Shown: positions 1-8,938 of the stretch, one piece after another
How positions within the stretch are numbered: the first letter of the stretch is position 1
Layout: every line of letters begins with the position of its first letter
Assembly (NCBI RefSeq): GCF_001422645.1
Contig: NZ_LMLR01000011.1
Location: forward strand, 62,001-126,000
DNA: 64,000 nt
Reading direction: 5' to 3'
Source: Arthrobacter sp. Leaf69
GTDB taxonomy: Bacteria > Actinomycetota > Actinomycetes > Actinomycetales > Micrococcaceae
The notes under the pieces: model-generated
The model's database searches: none
What the model saw: the letters and a program-made list of their open reading frames with translations, nothing else
What the model was told of the DNA's origin: nothing
Translations under genes and position numbers: made by a program

Positions 1-402
<402 letters not shown>

Positions 403-484
403 TCCGCATTTCGGAAGTCTTCAGCGGCACCCGGCTTCTTGGGGCTAATGTCTTAATAGAAGCGTAGGAAGGGGCTGATGCACG

Positions 485-2269
485 ATGGAGACTCCGAATA
501 CCGATCCGGGCCGGACACCGGCAGAGGACGCGGCAGGGCAGGCACGGGCCGAAGGCGACCGCCAGGGCGCCGGTGAACTGTCTGTGGCCGAGCGGCAGGT
601 CAATATCCTTCGGGACAAACTGCGGCATATTGACCGCCAGCTCGCCGCCGCCACGCAGAACAACTCCAAGCTGGTCACCATGCTGGAGGCCGCCAAGCAG
701 GAAATCCTCCGGCTGAAGAACGCCCTCGACCAGGAGGGCCAGCCGCCGTACAGTTTCGGCACGGTACTGCAGCTGAACCCGAAACGCCATCCCTCCGTCG
801 GCAACGGCGGGCAGGCCGCCACCGAGGAATCGGTGGACATCTTCAACGCCGGCCGCAAGATGCGCGTCGGAATCAGCCCGCTGGTCAACATGAACCAGCT
901 GGCCGTCGGCCAGGAAGTCCTCCTCAACGAGGCGCTGCTGGTGGTGGCCGGGCTGGGCTACGAGCGGGCCGGGGACCTGGTGACGCTGAAGGAAATGCTG
1001 GGCGCGGACCGTGCACTGGTGGTGGGCCGCGCGGACGAGGAACGGGTCGTCCGGCTCTCCGGCGCCCTGCTCGCGCAGAAGCTCCGGGTCGGCGACGCCC
1101 TCTCGATCGATTCCCGCACCGGCTACGCCCTCGAGAAGATCCCGCGCTCCGAGGTGGAAAACCTCGTCCTCGAAGAAGTGCCGGACATCACCTACCAGGA
1201 CATCGGCGGGCTGGGACCGCAGATCGAACAGATCCGCGACGCCGTGGAACTTCCGTTCCTGCACCCGGACCTGTACCGCGAACACGGCCTCAAGGCGCCC
1301 AAGGGCATCCTGCTCTACGGCCCGCCGGGCTGCGGCAAAACGCTCATCGCCAAGGCCGTTGCCAACTCCCTCGCGGCCCGGGCCGCCGAACGCACCGGCA
1401 AAACGGACATGAAGAGCTACTTCCTGAACATCAAGGGCCCGGAACTGCTGGACAAGTACGTCGGCGAGACCGAACGCCACATCCGGCTGATCTTCGCCCG
1501 TGCCCGGGAGAAGGCCTCCGAGGGCAGCCCCGTGGTGGTGTTCTTCGACGAAATGGACTCGCTGTTCCGCACCCGCGGCACCGGCATCTCCTCCGACGTC
1601 GAAACGACCATCGTCCCGCAGCTCCTCAGCGAGATCGACGGCGTGGAGCGGCTCGACAACGTGATCGTCATCGGTGCGTCCAACCGCGAAGACATGATCG
1701 ACCCTGCGATCCTCAGGCCGGGCCGGCTGGACGTCAAGGTCAAGATCCACCGCCCCGACGCGGAAGCCGCCGCGGACATCTTCAACAAGTACATCACCGC
1801 TGACCTGCCCTTCCACGAGTCCGACCTCGCCGAGCACCAGGGCGATGTCCAGGCCACTGTGGATGCGATGGTCCAGCGCACCGTCGAGGCCATGTACTCC
1901 ACCGACAAGTCCAACGAATACCTCGAGGTCACCTACGCCAACGGCGACACCGAAATGCTCTACTTCAAGGACTTCAACTCCGGCGCCGTGGTGCAGAACG
2001 TTGTGGACCGGGCCAAGAAATACGCCATCAAGGACCTGCTGACCGTGGGCCAGAAGGGCATCCGGATCGACCACCTGCTGCGCGCCGTCGTCGACGAATT
2101 CCGCGAGCACGAGGACATGCCCAACACCACCAACCCCGACGACTGGGCACGGATCTCGGGCAAGAAGGGCGAACGCATCACCTACATCCGCACCATCGTC
2201 CAGGGCAAGGCCGGGCAGGAGCCCGGCAAGTCCATCGAGACAATGCCGAACACGGGCCAGTACCTGTGA
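485..2269 (+). CDS. arc: Proteasome-associated AAA+ ring ATPase (ARC/Mpa)
   Basis: This 594-residue protein is the ATPase that recognises pupylated proteins, unfolds them and feeds them to the 20S core. An N-terminal coiled coil (about residues 35-80) should bind Pup. Two OB-fold domains follow, and then one AAA domain with Walker A GPPGCGKT at 279-286 and Walker [10 protein letters not shown] at 350-358. The protein ends in GQYL, the kind of tail that docks into the proteasome alpha ring. The ATG at 485 follows an AGGAAGG ribosome site. The stop overlaps a possible GTG start of dop. I see no convincing promoter in the 82-base gap after trmI, though AT-rich TAATGT and TAATAG boxes lie at 446-459. 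Confidence 0.97.
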   Translation: METPNTDPGRTPAEDAAGQARAEGDRQGAGELSVAERQVNILRDKLRHIDRQLAAATQNNSKLVTMLEAAKQEILRLKNALDQEGQPPYSFGTVLQLNPKRHPSVGNGGQAATEESVDIFNAGRKMRVGISPLVNMNQLAVGQEVLLNEALLVVAGLGYERAGDLVTLKEMLGADRALVVGRADEERVVRLSGALLAQKLRVGDALSIDSRTGYALEKIPRSEVENLVLEEVPDITYQDIGGLGPQIEQIRDAVELPFLHPDLYREHGLKAPKGILLYGPPGCGKTLIAKAVANSLAARAAERTGKTDMKSYFLNIKGPELLDKYVGETERHIRLIFARAREKASEGSPVVVFFDEMDSLFRTRGTGISSDVETTIVPQLLSEIDGVERLDNVIVIGASNREDMIDPAILRPGRLDVKVKIHRPDAEAAADIFNKYITADLPFHESDLAEHQGDVQATVDAMVQRTVEAMYSTDKSNEYLEVTYANGDTEMLYFKDFNSGAVVQNVVDRAKKYAIKDLLTVGQKGIRIDHLLRAVVDEFREHEDMPNTTNPDDWARISGKKGERITYIRTIVQGKAGQEPGKSIETMPNTGQYL

Positions 2270-2328
2270 CGGCTGGTGTGCCCGGCAAGCCGGCCGGCGT
2301 GTCCGGCGGGCTGCCGGTCGGCGGTGCC

Positions 2329-3939
2329 ATGCGGGTGATGGGCTCGGAGACGGAGTACGGCATTCATGCACCCTCCGCACCCGGCGCCAACGCCACGATG
2401 ATGTCCGCCCGGGTGATCCAGGCCTACGCCCAGGTGACCAGGCAGCGCGCAGCCGGAGGAGCCGAAACCCGCTGGGACTACACCGACGAGGAACCGCTGC
2501 ACGATGCCCGCGGGTGGACGCTGGAGCGCAGCCAGGCCGACCCAGACCAGCTGACCGACCAGCCTCCCGTCCTCGACGCCGAGGCCGTCGCCCTCGCGTA
2601 CGGGCGGCAAGAACTTGAGGCCGACGGCGAGGACGAATCCGGGACCCTGCTGATGAACATGGTCCTCGGCAACGGCGCCCGGCTGTACGTCGACCATGCC
2701 CACCCCGAGTACTCCAGCCCGGAAGTGACCAGCCCGCTCGACGCCGTCGCCTGGGATGCCGCAGGCGACCTCGTGGCCCTGGCCGCGGTGCGCCGGCTGG
2801 CGGCCGACCCTGAACTGCCCCCCATCAATCTTTACAAGAACAACACCGACAACAAGTCCGTCTCCTACGGGTCCCACGAGAACTACCTGATGCCGCGGAA
2901 CGTCCCGTTCGGGGACATTGTCCGCGGGCTGACACCGTTCTTCGTCACCCGGCAGATTATCTGCGGGGCGGGCCGGGTCGGCATGAAACAGGACGGGTCA
3001 CGCCCCGGGTACCAGATCAGCCAGCGGGCGGATTTTTTTGAGACCGAAGTCGGCCTCGAGACCACCATCCGCCGCCCCATCATCAACACCCGCGACGAAC
3101 CCCATGCGACGGCGGACAAGTACCGGCGGCTGCACGTCATCATCGGCGACGCCAATCTCAGCCAGGCCTCCAACTACCTCAAATTCGGGGCCACCGCGAT
3201 GGTGCTGAGCCTGATCGAGGCCGGCCTGGCCCCCAAGCTTGAAGTCCACGAGCCGGTGGCCGCGCTGCAGGCCGTCAGCCATGACACCTCGCTGACGGCC
3301 ACGCTGCGGCTGCTCGACGGACGGCGGATCACCGCCCTGGACCTGCAGTGGATCTATTACGAAGCGGCCGCGAAGCACGCCCAGGACACCGGTGTCGCCG
3401 ACGCCGTGGACGGGGACGGGCACACGCATCAAGTCCTGGAACGCTGGTCGGCGACGCTGACGGAACTGGGCAGCGACCGCGCGGCCGCCGCGTCCTCCGT
3501 GGAGTGGCTCGCAAAGCTCTCCCTGCTGGAGGGCTACCGGGACCGCGACGGGCTGGACTGGGGCCACGCACGGCTGGGCCTCGTGGACCTGCAGTGGGCG
3601 GATATCAGGCCCGAAAAGGGGCTTTACTACCGCATGCTGGCACGGGACCGCATGCAGCGGCTCGTCGACGACACCAGGATCCAGCGGGCGGTCACCGAAC
3701 CGCCGTCGGACACCCGGGCGTTCTTCCGCGGCCGCTGCATCAGCCGCTTCGGAGCAGACGTGGTCGGCGCCAGCTGGGACTCCGTGATCTTCGATGTGCC
3801 CGGCCGCGGCAGGCTGCAACGGGTCCCCACCCGGGAGCCGCTGCGCGGAACCGAGGCACTCACCGGCGGGCTCTTCGCCCGCCACCGGGAGGCCGGACCG
3901 TTCCTCTCCGAGCTGCTGGGACTCCCACCCGGTTCCTAG
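2329..3939 (+). CDS. dop: Pup deamidase/depupylase Dop
   Basis: Dop converts the C-terminal glutamine of Pup to glutamate and also removes Pup from substrates. It belongs to the glutamine-synthetase-like Dop/PafA family. I see the N-terminal MGSETEYG, which carries metal-binding glutamates, LYVDHAHPEYSSPE with the catalytic aspartate at about residue 122, [17 protein letters not shown], and the paired arginines of INTRDEPHA. The longer loop before LYVD separates it from PafA. I chose ATG 2329 because known Dop proteins begin only a few residues before this motif. A GTG at 2266 overlapping the arc stop would add 21 Gly/Pro-rich residues of no known function and could be the translated start by coupling. 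Confidence 0.93.
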   Translation: MRVMGSETEYGIHAPSAPGANATMMSARVIQAYAQVTRQRAAGGAETRWDYTDEEPLHDARGWTLERSQADPDQLTDQPPVLDAEAVALAYGRQELEADGEDESGTLLMNMVLGNGARLYVDHAHPEYSSPEVTSPLDAVAWDAAGDLVALAAVRRLAADPELPPINLYKNNTDNKSVSYGSHENYLMPRNVPFGDIVRGLTPFFVTRQIICGAGRVGMKQDGSRPGYQISQRADFFETEVGLETTIRRPIINTRDEPHATADKYRRLHVIIGDANLSQASNYLKFGATAMVLSLIEAGLAPKLEVHEPVAALQAVSHDTSLTATLRLLDGRRITALDLQWIYYEAAAKHAQDTGVADAVDGDGHTHQVLERWSATLTELGSDRAAAASSVEWLAKLSLLEGYRDRDGLDWGHARLGLVDLQWADIRPEKGLYYRMLARDRMQRLVDDTRIQRAVTEPPSDTRAFFRGRCISRFGADVVGASWDSVIFDVPGRGRLQRVPTREPLRGTEALTGGLFARHREAGPFLSELLGLPPGS

Positions 3940-4027
3940 GAACAAAGCGCCCCGCAGAGCCCCCTGGCGTGGCAATATGGCTTACAGGAAGTCCCTCGCC
4001 ACGGGGGACGGACAGAAGGAGAAAACA

Positions 4028-4231
4028 ATGGCAGGCCAGGAGCAGCAACAGCCGAAGTCGCGGGACACCGAGGTCGACGAGGACGTCCCCGCCGCCCCGC
4101 CGGCTCCCGCTGAGGGACAGGCGTCGGCCGCCACCCAGGGCGTCGACGATCTCCTCGATGAGATCGACGGAGTGCTGGAGTCCAACGCCGAGGAATTCGT
4201 CCGCGCGTTCGTCCAAAAGGGCGGCCAGTAG
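4028..4231 (+). CDS. pup: Prokaryotic ubiquitin-like protein Pup
   Basis: Pup is the 67-residue tag that PafA attaches to lysines of proteins destined for the proteasome. The N-terminal half is polar and disordered (AGQEQQQ, PAAPPAPAE). The C-terminal half holds the conserved stretch DDLLDEIDGVLESNAEEFVR that binds the ATPase coiled coil. The protein ends in GGQ, so it must be deamidated by Dop before ligation. An AGAAGGAG ribosome site precedes ATG 4028. The gene lies between dop and prcB in the usual actinobacterial order. An in-frame upstream extension exists but lies inside dop and is not credible. Confidence 0.98.
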   Translation: MAGQEQQQPKSRDTEVDEDVPAAPPAPAEGQASAATQGVDDLLDEIDGVLESNAEEFVRAFVQKGGQ

Positions 4232-4320
4232 AACGGCCAGGGCACGGCGGCCCACGGGTTGCGCCGGGACAGGGCTGAGGGCCGGAAGTCGTTGATTCAC
4301 TACGTTGAGGGAGTGCACCA

Positions 4321-5151
4321 GTGCAGGAAACCACAGCCAACCAGGTAGCAGCCAACGCCACGTCCTCCTTCACTGAACATCTGCAGCGCCAACGCCCCGA
4401 CTTGTTGCCGTTCGGCCAGCACCTTCCGGCGGGAGCCACGGCAGCGGGCACCGCCCAGCCGCTGCAGGCACCGCACGGGACCACCATTGTCGCGCTGAGC
4501 TACGCTGGCGGGGTCCTGATGGCGGGGGACCGGCGCGCCACCATGGGCAACGTCATCGCCAGCCGGCATATCGAGAAAGTCTTCCCGGCCGATCAGTACT
4601 CGGTGCTCGGCATCGCCGGGACCGCGGGCATCGCGCTGGACATCACCCGGCTGTTCCAGGTCGAACTCGAACACTACGAGAAGATCGAAGGCACGATCCT
4701 GAGCCTTGACGGCAAAGCCAACCGGCTCGGTGCCATGATCCGCAGCAACCTGCCGATGGCGATGCAGGGCCTCGCGGTAGTCCCACTCTTCGCAGGCTTC
4801 GACCGTCCCGCCGGCGTCGGACGGCTTTTCTCCTACGACGTGACCGGCGGCCGGTATGAGGAGCAGGAGCACCACACCGTCGGGTCGGGCTCCGTGTTCG
4901 CCCGCGGCGCGCTCAAGAAGCTCTGGCGGCCCAACCTCTCCGAGCAGGACGCCGTCGCCGTCGCCGTCGAGGCGCTGTACGACGCCGCCGACGACGATTC
5001 CGCCACGGGCGGACCGGACCCGGTCCGGCAGCTGTGGCCGGTGGTTTACCTCGTCAACCGATCAGGTGCCTTCCGGGTGCCGGAGCGTGAGCTCGCGGCA
5101 GTGGCCGGCACCATCATTGAATCCAGGGCCGTGGCCCAGCGGGAGGCCTGA
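4321..5151 (+). CDS. prcB: 20S proteasome beta subunit precursor
   Basis: PrcB is the proteolytic subunit of the 20S core. It is made as a precursor whose propeptide is removed during assembly. Here the propeptide is about 53 residues and cleavage before Thr54 in [13 protein letters not shown] would expose the catalytic threonine. GDRRATMGN and the GIAGTAGIA region are typical of the family. The start is GTG 4321, placed after a GAGGGAG ribosome site. The prcA start codon lies one base after the stop, so the two subunits are translationally coupled, which suits their equal stoichiometry. Confidence 0.97.
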   Translation: MQETTANQVAANATSSFTEHLQRQRPDLLPFGQHLPAGATAAGTAQPLQAPHGTTIVALSYAGGVLMAGDRRATMGNVIASRHIEKVFPADQYSVLGIAGTAGIALDITRLFQVELEHYEKIEGTILSLDGKANRLGAMIRSNLPMAMQGLAVVPLFAGFDRPAGVGRLFSYDVTGGRYEEQEHHTVGSGSVFARGALKKLWRPNLSEQDAVAVAVEALYDAADDDSATGGPDPVRQLWPVVYLVNRSGAFRVPERELAAVAGTIIESRAVAQREA

Positions 5152-5152
5152 G

Positions 5153-5860
5153 ATGACCCAGCAGTTCTACGTATCGCCCGAACAACTGATGAAGGACCGC
5201 GCGGATTTCGCGCGGAAGGGCATCGCGCGCGGGCGCTCCGTGGTGGTCATCAGCTGCCGCGACGGGATCGCCCTCGTAGCCGAGAACCCGTCACCCTCGC
5301 TGCATAAGATCGGCGAGATCTACGACAAAATCGCGTTCGCCGCCGTGGGCAAGTACAACGAATTCGAGAGCCTCCGCCAGGCCGGAGTGCGCTACGCCGA
5401 CGTGCGCGGCTACTCGTACGACCGGGAAGACGTGACGGCCAGGGGCCTCGCCAGCGTCTACGCGCAAAGCCTGGGGGCTGTGTTCACGGCGGAACAGAAG
5501 CCCTTCGAAGTGGAACTGGCCGTGGCCGAGGTGGGGTCCTCCCCGGCAGAGGACCACCTCTACCGGCTGACCTTCGACGGGTCGATTGCCGACGAGAACG
5601 GCTTCATCGTGATGGGCGGCCAGGCGGACAAGGTCTCCGAGGCCGTCGCAGCGGGCTGGCAGGGCGAACTCGACTTTGCCGGCGCCATCAAACTGGCCCT
5701 GGCCGGTCTCGTCGCGGACAAGGAAACCACCACGTTGCCGGCGTCGGCCGTGGAGGTGGCCGTCCTGGACCGCGGCTCGGAAAGCAGCCGCGGCACCCGC
5801 CGCGCCTTCCGCAGGCTTGAGGACGCAGACATCACGGCATTGCTGGCTGAGGAGAACTGA
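5153..5860 (+). CDS. prcA: 20S proteasome alpha subunit
   Basis: PrcA, 235 residues, forms the outer gating rings of the 20S core and contacts the ARC/Mpa C-termini. The N-terminus [20 protein letters not shown] is the alpha-type gating segment with its first helix, followed by [19 protein letters not shown]. The alpha subunit lacks a catalytic threonine, as expected. ATG 5153 lies one base after the prcB TGA, and the pafA ATG lies one base after the prcA TGA, so prcB-prcA-pafA is a tightly coupled operon. Confidence 0.97.
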   Translation: MTQQFYVSPEQLMKDRADFARKGIARGRSVVVISCRDGIALVAENPSPSLHKIGEIYDKIAFAAVGKYNEFESLRQAGVRYADVRGYSYDREDVTARGLASVYAQSLGAVFTAEQKPFEVELAVAEVGSSPAEDHLYRLTFDGSIADENGFIVMGGQADKVSEAVAAGWQGELDFAGAIKLALAGLVADKETTTLPASAVEVAVLDRGSESSRGTRRAFRRLEDADITALLAEEN

Positions 5861-5861
5861 G

Positions 5862-7226
5862 ATGGACAAGCGCATTTTCGGCATCGAGACCGAGTTCGGG
5901 ATTTCCTATTCGAGCCCGGAGTCCCGTCCGCTGGCCCCCGAGGAGGTGGCCCGGTACCTCTTCCGCAAGGTGGTCAGCTGGGGGAGGTCCTCCAACGTGT
6001 TCCTGACCAACGGGTCCAGGCTGTACCTCGACGTCGGGTCCCACCCGGAGTATGCCACCGCGGAGTGTGACGACCTCGCCCAGCTGATCGCGCACGACCG
6101 GGCCGGGGAGCTGATCCTGGACGACCTCGTCGACGAAGCGCAGGAACGGCTCGCGGCGGAGGGCTTCAACGGCACCGTCTACCTGTTCAAGAACAACACT
6201 GACTCCGCCGGGAACTCCTACGGCAGCCATGAGAACTACCTCATCCCGCGGCGCGGGGAATTCTCCCGGCTCGCCGAGATCCTGATCCCGTTCCTCGTGA
6301 CCCGGCAGCTCATTGCGGGCGCGGGCAAGATTCTCAAGACCCCCCACGGAGCCACCTTCGCGTTCTCCCAGCGGGCCGACCACATCTGGGAAGGCGTCTC
6401 CTCCGCCACTACGCGGTCCCGCCCGATCATCAACACGCGCGACGAGCCGCATGCCGACGCCGAGTTCTACCGGCGGCTGCACGTGATCGTTGGCGACTCC
6501 AACATGTCCGAGACCACGGCGCTGCTCAAGGTGGGGACCGTTGACCTGATCCTGCGGATGATCGAGGCAGGGGTCATCATGCGCGACATGCGGATGGAGA
6601 ACCCCATCCGCAGCATCCGGGAAATCTCCCATGACCTCAGCGGACGCGCCTTGGTGCGGCTCGCCAACGGCCGGCAGCTCACCGCCCTGGAAATCCAGCG
6701 CGAATACCTGGGCAAGGTCACGGCCTTCGTCGCGGAGCAGGGCGCCCACAACGCCCACGTCCCGCTGATCCTGGACCTTTGGGAGCGCACGCTTGACGCG
6801 ATCGAAAGCGGCGACACGAGCAAGATCGACACTGAAGTGGACTGGGCCATCAAGAAGAAGCTCATGGACAACTACCGCGCCCGGCATAACCTCGGCCTCG
6901 ACGCGCCCCGGATCGCCCAGCTGGACCTGACCTACCACGACATCTCGCGCACCCGCGGACTCTACTACCTGCTGCAGTCCCGCGGGGCCGTGCGCCGCGT
7001 GGTGGACGACACCGCGGTCAAGGACGCGGTGGACGCCCCGCCGCAGACCACCCGGGCCAAGCTCCGCGGCGACTTTGTCCGCCGGGCGCAGGAACTCGGG
7101 CGCGACTACACCGTGGACTGGGTGCATTTGAAGCTCAACGACCGCGCCCACCAGACCCTGCTGTGCAAGGACCCGTTCCGCAGCGTCGACGAACGGGTGG
7201 ATGCCCTGCTGAACTCTATGGGCTGA
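5862..7226 (+). CDS. pafA: Pup-protein ligase PafA
   Basis: PafA (454 residues, the usual family length) phosphorylates the C-terminal glutamate of deamidated Pup with ATP and joins it to substrate lysines. The glutamine-synthetase-like active site is visible as [11 protein letters not shown] with Glu9, [15 protein letters not shown] with the catalytic Asp57, [17 protein letters not shown], and [18 protein letters not shown]. It is a paralogue of Dop upstream but lacks the Dop loop before LYLD. It is the last gene of the coupled prcB-prcA-pafA block. Confidence 0.98.
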   Translation: MDKRIFGIETEFGISYSSPESRPLAPEEVARYLFRKVVSWGRSSNVFLTNGSRLYLDVGSHPEYATAECDDLAQLIAHDRAGELILDDLVDEAQERLAAEGFNGTVYLFKNNTDSAGNSYGSHENYLIPRRGEFSRLAEILIPFLVTRQLIAGAGKILKTPHGATFAFSQRADHIWEGVSSATTRSRPIINTRDEPHADAEFYRRLHVIVGDSNMSETTALLKVGTVDLILRMIEAGVIMRDMRMENPIRSIREISHDLSGRALVRLANGRQLTALEIQREYLGKVTAFVAEQGAHNAHVPLILDLWERTLDAIESGDTSKIDTEVDWAIKKKLMDNYRARHNLGLDAPRIAQLDLTYHDISRTRGLYYLLQSRGAVRRVVDDTAVKDAVDAPPQTTRAKLRGDFVRRAQELGRDYTVDWVHLKLNDRAHQTLLCKDPFRSVDERVDALLNSMG

Positions 7227-7243
7227 TACCCAGCTTTCCGCGT

Positions 7244-7249
7244 TATTCT
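7244..7249 (+). promoter_or_regulatory. Possible -10 box upstream of the FKBP lipoprotein gene
   Basis: TATTCT lies six bases before a GTG at 7256, the spacing seen at the leaderless genes of this window, and almost the same string precedes the DUF3043 gene at 54375. If it is active, the transcript begins near 7256 and either carries an 80-base leader or a 31-codon leaderless reading frame (7256-7351) that runs past the FKBP start at 7336. Third-position GC of the short frame is mediocre. Confidence 0.35.
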
Positions 7250-7335
7250 GGAGGGGTGCCGTTCGCGGCCACGCTTGCTTTGCCGCTGGCACATGCCCGG
7301 CGAGGCGTCCATCCTGCCCCGACGAAAGTTCTTAA

Positions 7336-8268
7336 GTGCGCCGACTATTAGCAATTCTTCTTCCCGGACTGCTGCTGCTGACCGCTTGCGGCGGCGGCGA
7401 ACCAGCCGCCCCGGAACCCACCAGCCAGTCCGCCGGCGAGACCGCCAAGCTGGACTCCCTCAAGCTGACGGAGAACGGCGACAAGAAGGCTCCCGGTGTT
7501 GAATTCACCAAGCCCCTCGACGTCAAGGAACCCACCGTCAAGGTGGTCACCGAGGGTGACGGTGACCGGGTCAAGGCCAACCAGATCGCCGGAATTTCCA
7601 TCGTCGCCCTGAGCGGCAAGGACGGCTCCACCCTGGAAGACACGTTCCCGGACGCCCCGCAGGATCTCGAACTCAACGAGGCGCTCAAGACCGAGAGCCC
7701 CGTCATCTACAACGCCTTCGTCGGCTCGAAGATCGGCTCCCACCTGGCCCTCGCGGTTCCCGGCCAGGCAGCGGCAGAGGGCGCCCAGGCGCAGCCCACG
7801 CAGCTCCTCGTCGTCAAGGTCATCTCCGCCAAGGACGCACCCAAGGTACTCGACAAGCCCGAGGGCGAGACCGTGACGCCGCCGGCAGGCCTGCCGACCG
7901 TCAAGGAAAACGACAAGGGCGTCCCGGAGATCTCCGTCAAGGGCGTAGCCGCCCCGAAGGCCCTCGTCTCCCAGGACCTCATCAAGGGCACCGGCCCGGA
8001 GGTCAAGGCCACCGACACCCTCACCGTGAACTACGTCGGTGTGGCACTGTCAAGCGGCAAGGTCTTCGACTCCAGCTTTGACCGCGGCGAGAAGACCTCC
8101 TTCCCGCTCACCGGCGTCATCAAGGGCTGGACCCAGGGCCTGACCGGCAAGACGGTCGGCTCCCGGGTCCTCCTGGTCATTCCCCAGGACCTTGCCTACG
8201 GCGCGAAGGGCCAGGGCGAGGCAAAGGGCGACCTCGTCTTCGTCGTCGACATCCTCGGCGTCAAGTAG
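7336..8268 (+). CDS. FKBP-type peptidyl-prolyl isomerase, lipoprotein
   Basis: This 310-residue protein starts with a lipoprotein signal peptide, with lipobox LLTAC and lipidated Cys18, so it should be anchored on the outer face of the membrane. A long N-terminal region of unclear fold follows. A C-terminal FKBP domain spans about residues 210-310, with the core motifs VNYVGV, GKVFDSSFDRG, VIKGWTQGL and LAYG. Its likely job is folding exported proteins. The start is GTG 7336, without a strong ribosome site. The next gene is a second, cytosolic FKBP. Placement directly after pafA is common in Micrococcaceae; no functional link to the proteasome is shown. Confidence 0.9.
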   Translation: MRRLLAILLPGLLLLTACGGGEPAAPEPTSQSAGETAKLDSLKLTENGDKKAPGVEFTKPLDVKEPTVKVVTEGDGDRVKANQIAGISIVALSGKDGSTLEDTFPDAPQDLELNEALKTESPVIYNAFVGSKIGSHLALAVPGQAAAEGAQAQPTQLLVVKVISAKDAPKVLDKPEGETVTPPAGLPTVKENDKGVPEISVKGVAAPKALVSQDLIKGTGPEVKATDTLTVNYVGVALSSGKVFDSSFDRGEKTSFPLTGVIKGWTQGLTGKTVGSRVLLVIPQDLAYGAKGQGEAKGDLVFVVDILGVK

Positions 8269-8310
8269 CCACCACACCTCACCACTCAAGCCACGCTAGA
8301 AGGAGTAACC

Positions 8311-8706
8311 ATGTCATTTGGACAGCGCAACCTCGACCGCCAGAAGCCGGAAATTGATTTCCCCGAAGGCGACGTGCCCACCGAGCTAGTCATCACCGAC
8401 CTCATCGAGGGCGACGGCGCCGAAGCCAAGGCCGGCGACACCGTCTCCACCCACTACGTCGGCGTGGCCTGGTCCACCGGCGAAGAGTTCGACGCCTCCT
8501 GGGGCCGCGGCGCACCGCTCGACTTCCGGGTCGGCGTCGGCCAGGTCATCCAGGGCTGGGACCAGGGCCTGCTGGGCATGAAGGTCGGCGGCCGCCGCCG
8601 GCTGGAAATCCCGTCCGAGCTGGCCTACGGCTCCCGTGGCGCGGGCGGGGCAATTGGCCCCAACGAGGCCCTGATCTTCGTGGTCGACCTCGTCGCCGTC
8701 CGCTAG
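8311..8706 (+). CDS. FKBP-type peptidyl-prolyl cis-trans isomerase, cytosolic
   Basis: This is a single-domain 131-residue FKBP. THYVGVAWSTGEEFDASW, VIQGWDQGLLGMKVGG, LAYG and a final FVVDLVAV cover the complete fold and the isomerase pocket. It has no signal peptide, in contrast to the lipoprotein FKBP just upstream, so the pair may serve the two sides of the membrane. ATG 8311 follows a clear AGAAGGAG ribosome site 42 bases after the previous stop, and the two genes are probably co-transcribed. Confidence 0.95.
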   Translation: MSFGQRNLDRQKPEIDFPEGDVPTELVITDLIEGDGAEAKAGDTVSTHYVGVAWSTGEEFDASWGRGAPLDFRVGVGQVIQGWDQGLLGMKVGGRRRLEIPSELAYGSRGAGGAIGPNEALIFVVDLVAVR

Positions 8707-8710
8707 TCCC

Positions 8711-8824
8711 CACCCGCCCCCTATCCTCGCAGGCTCGGACAGGGAACCCGGCGGGCGTGGGCCCACCCACCCGCCCCCTATCCTCGCAGGCTGGGACAGG
8801 GAACCCGGCGGGCGTGGGCCCACC
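8711..8824. repeat. Tandem 57-bp repeat, two copies
   Basis: Two adjacent 57-bp units (8711-8767 and 8768-8824) differ at one base only (C in the first, G in the second, in GGCTSGGAC). Each unit ends across the palindrome GTGGGCCCAC and holds complementary GC-rich segments. They start five bases after the FKBP stop codon. They do not encode a convincing peptide and could act as a transcription end or belong to a dispersed family. Confidence 0.9.
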
Positions 8825-8900
8825 CAGCAGGCTGAACAAGCTGCTGACATGCGCAAGCGCGGTAACAATCGGAAAAGTTCTTCCGGCTGTTGCCGCGCTT

Positions 8901-8929
8901 TTGTCAGTTTCGGGCAGGGACTTTAGTAC
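8901..8929 (+). promoter_or_regulatory. Sigma70-type promoter of pafBC
   Basis: TTGTCA (8901-8906) and TAGTAC (8924-8929) are separated by exactly 17 bases. Transcription would begin about 7-10 bases downstream, at or next to the GTG start codon at 8939, and there is no ribosome site before that codon. The fused pafBC mRNA is therefore probably leaderless. Confidence 0.6.
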
Positions 8930-8938
8930 CCTTGCGGG

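Noticed and set aside
8901..8935. TTGTCAGTT before pafBC as a PafBC-binding (RecA-NDp type) element giving autoregulation
   Set aside because: The known element needs TAnnnT eight bases after TTGTCRGTG. Here the -10 box is 14 bases after, which fits an ordinary sigma70 promoter instead.
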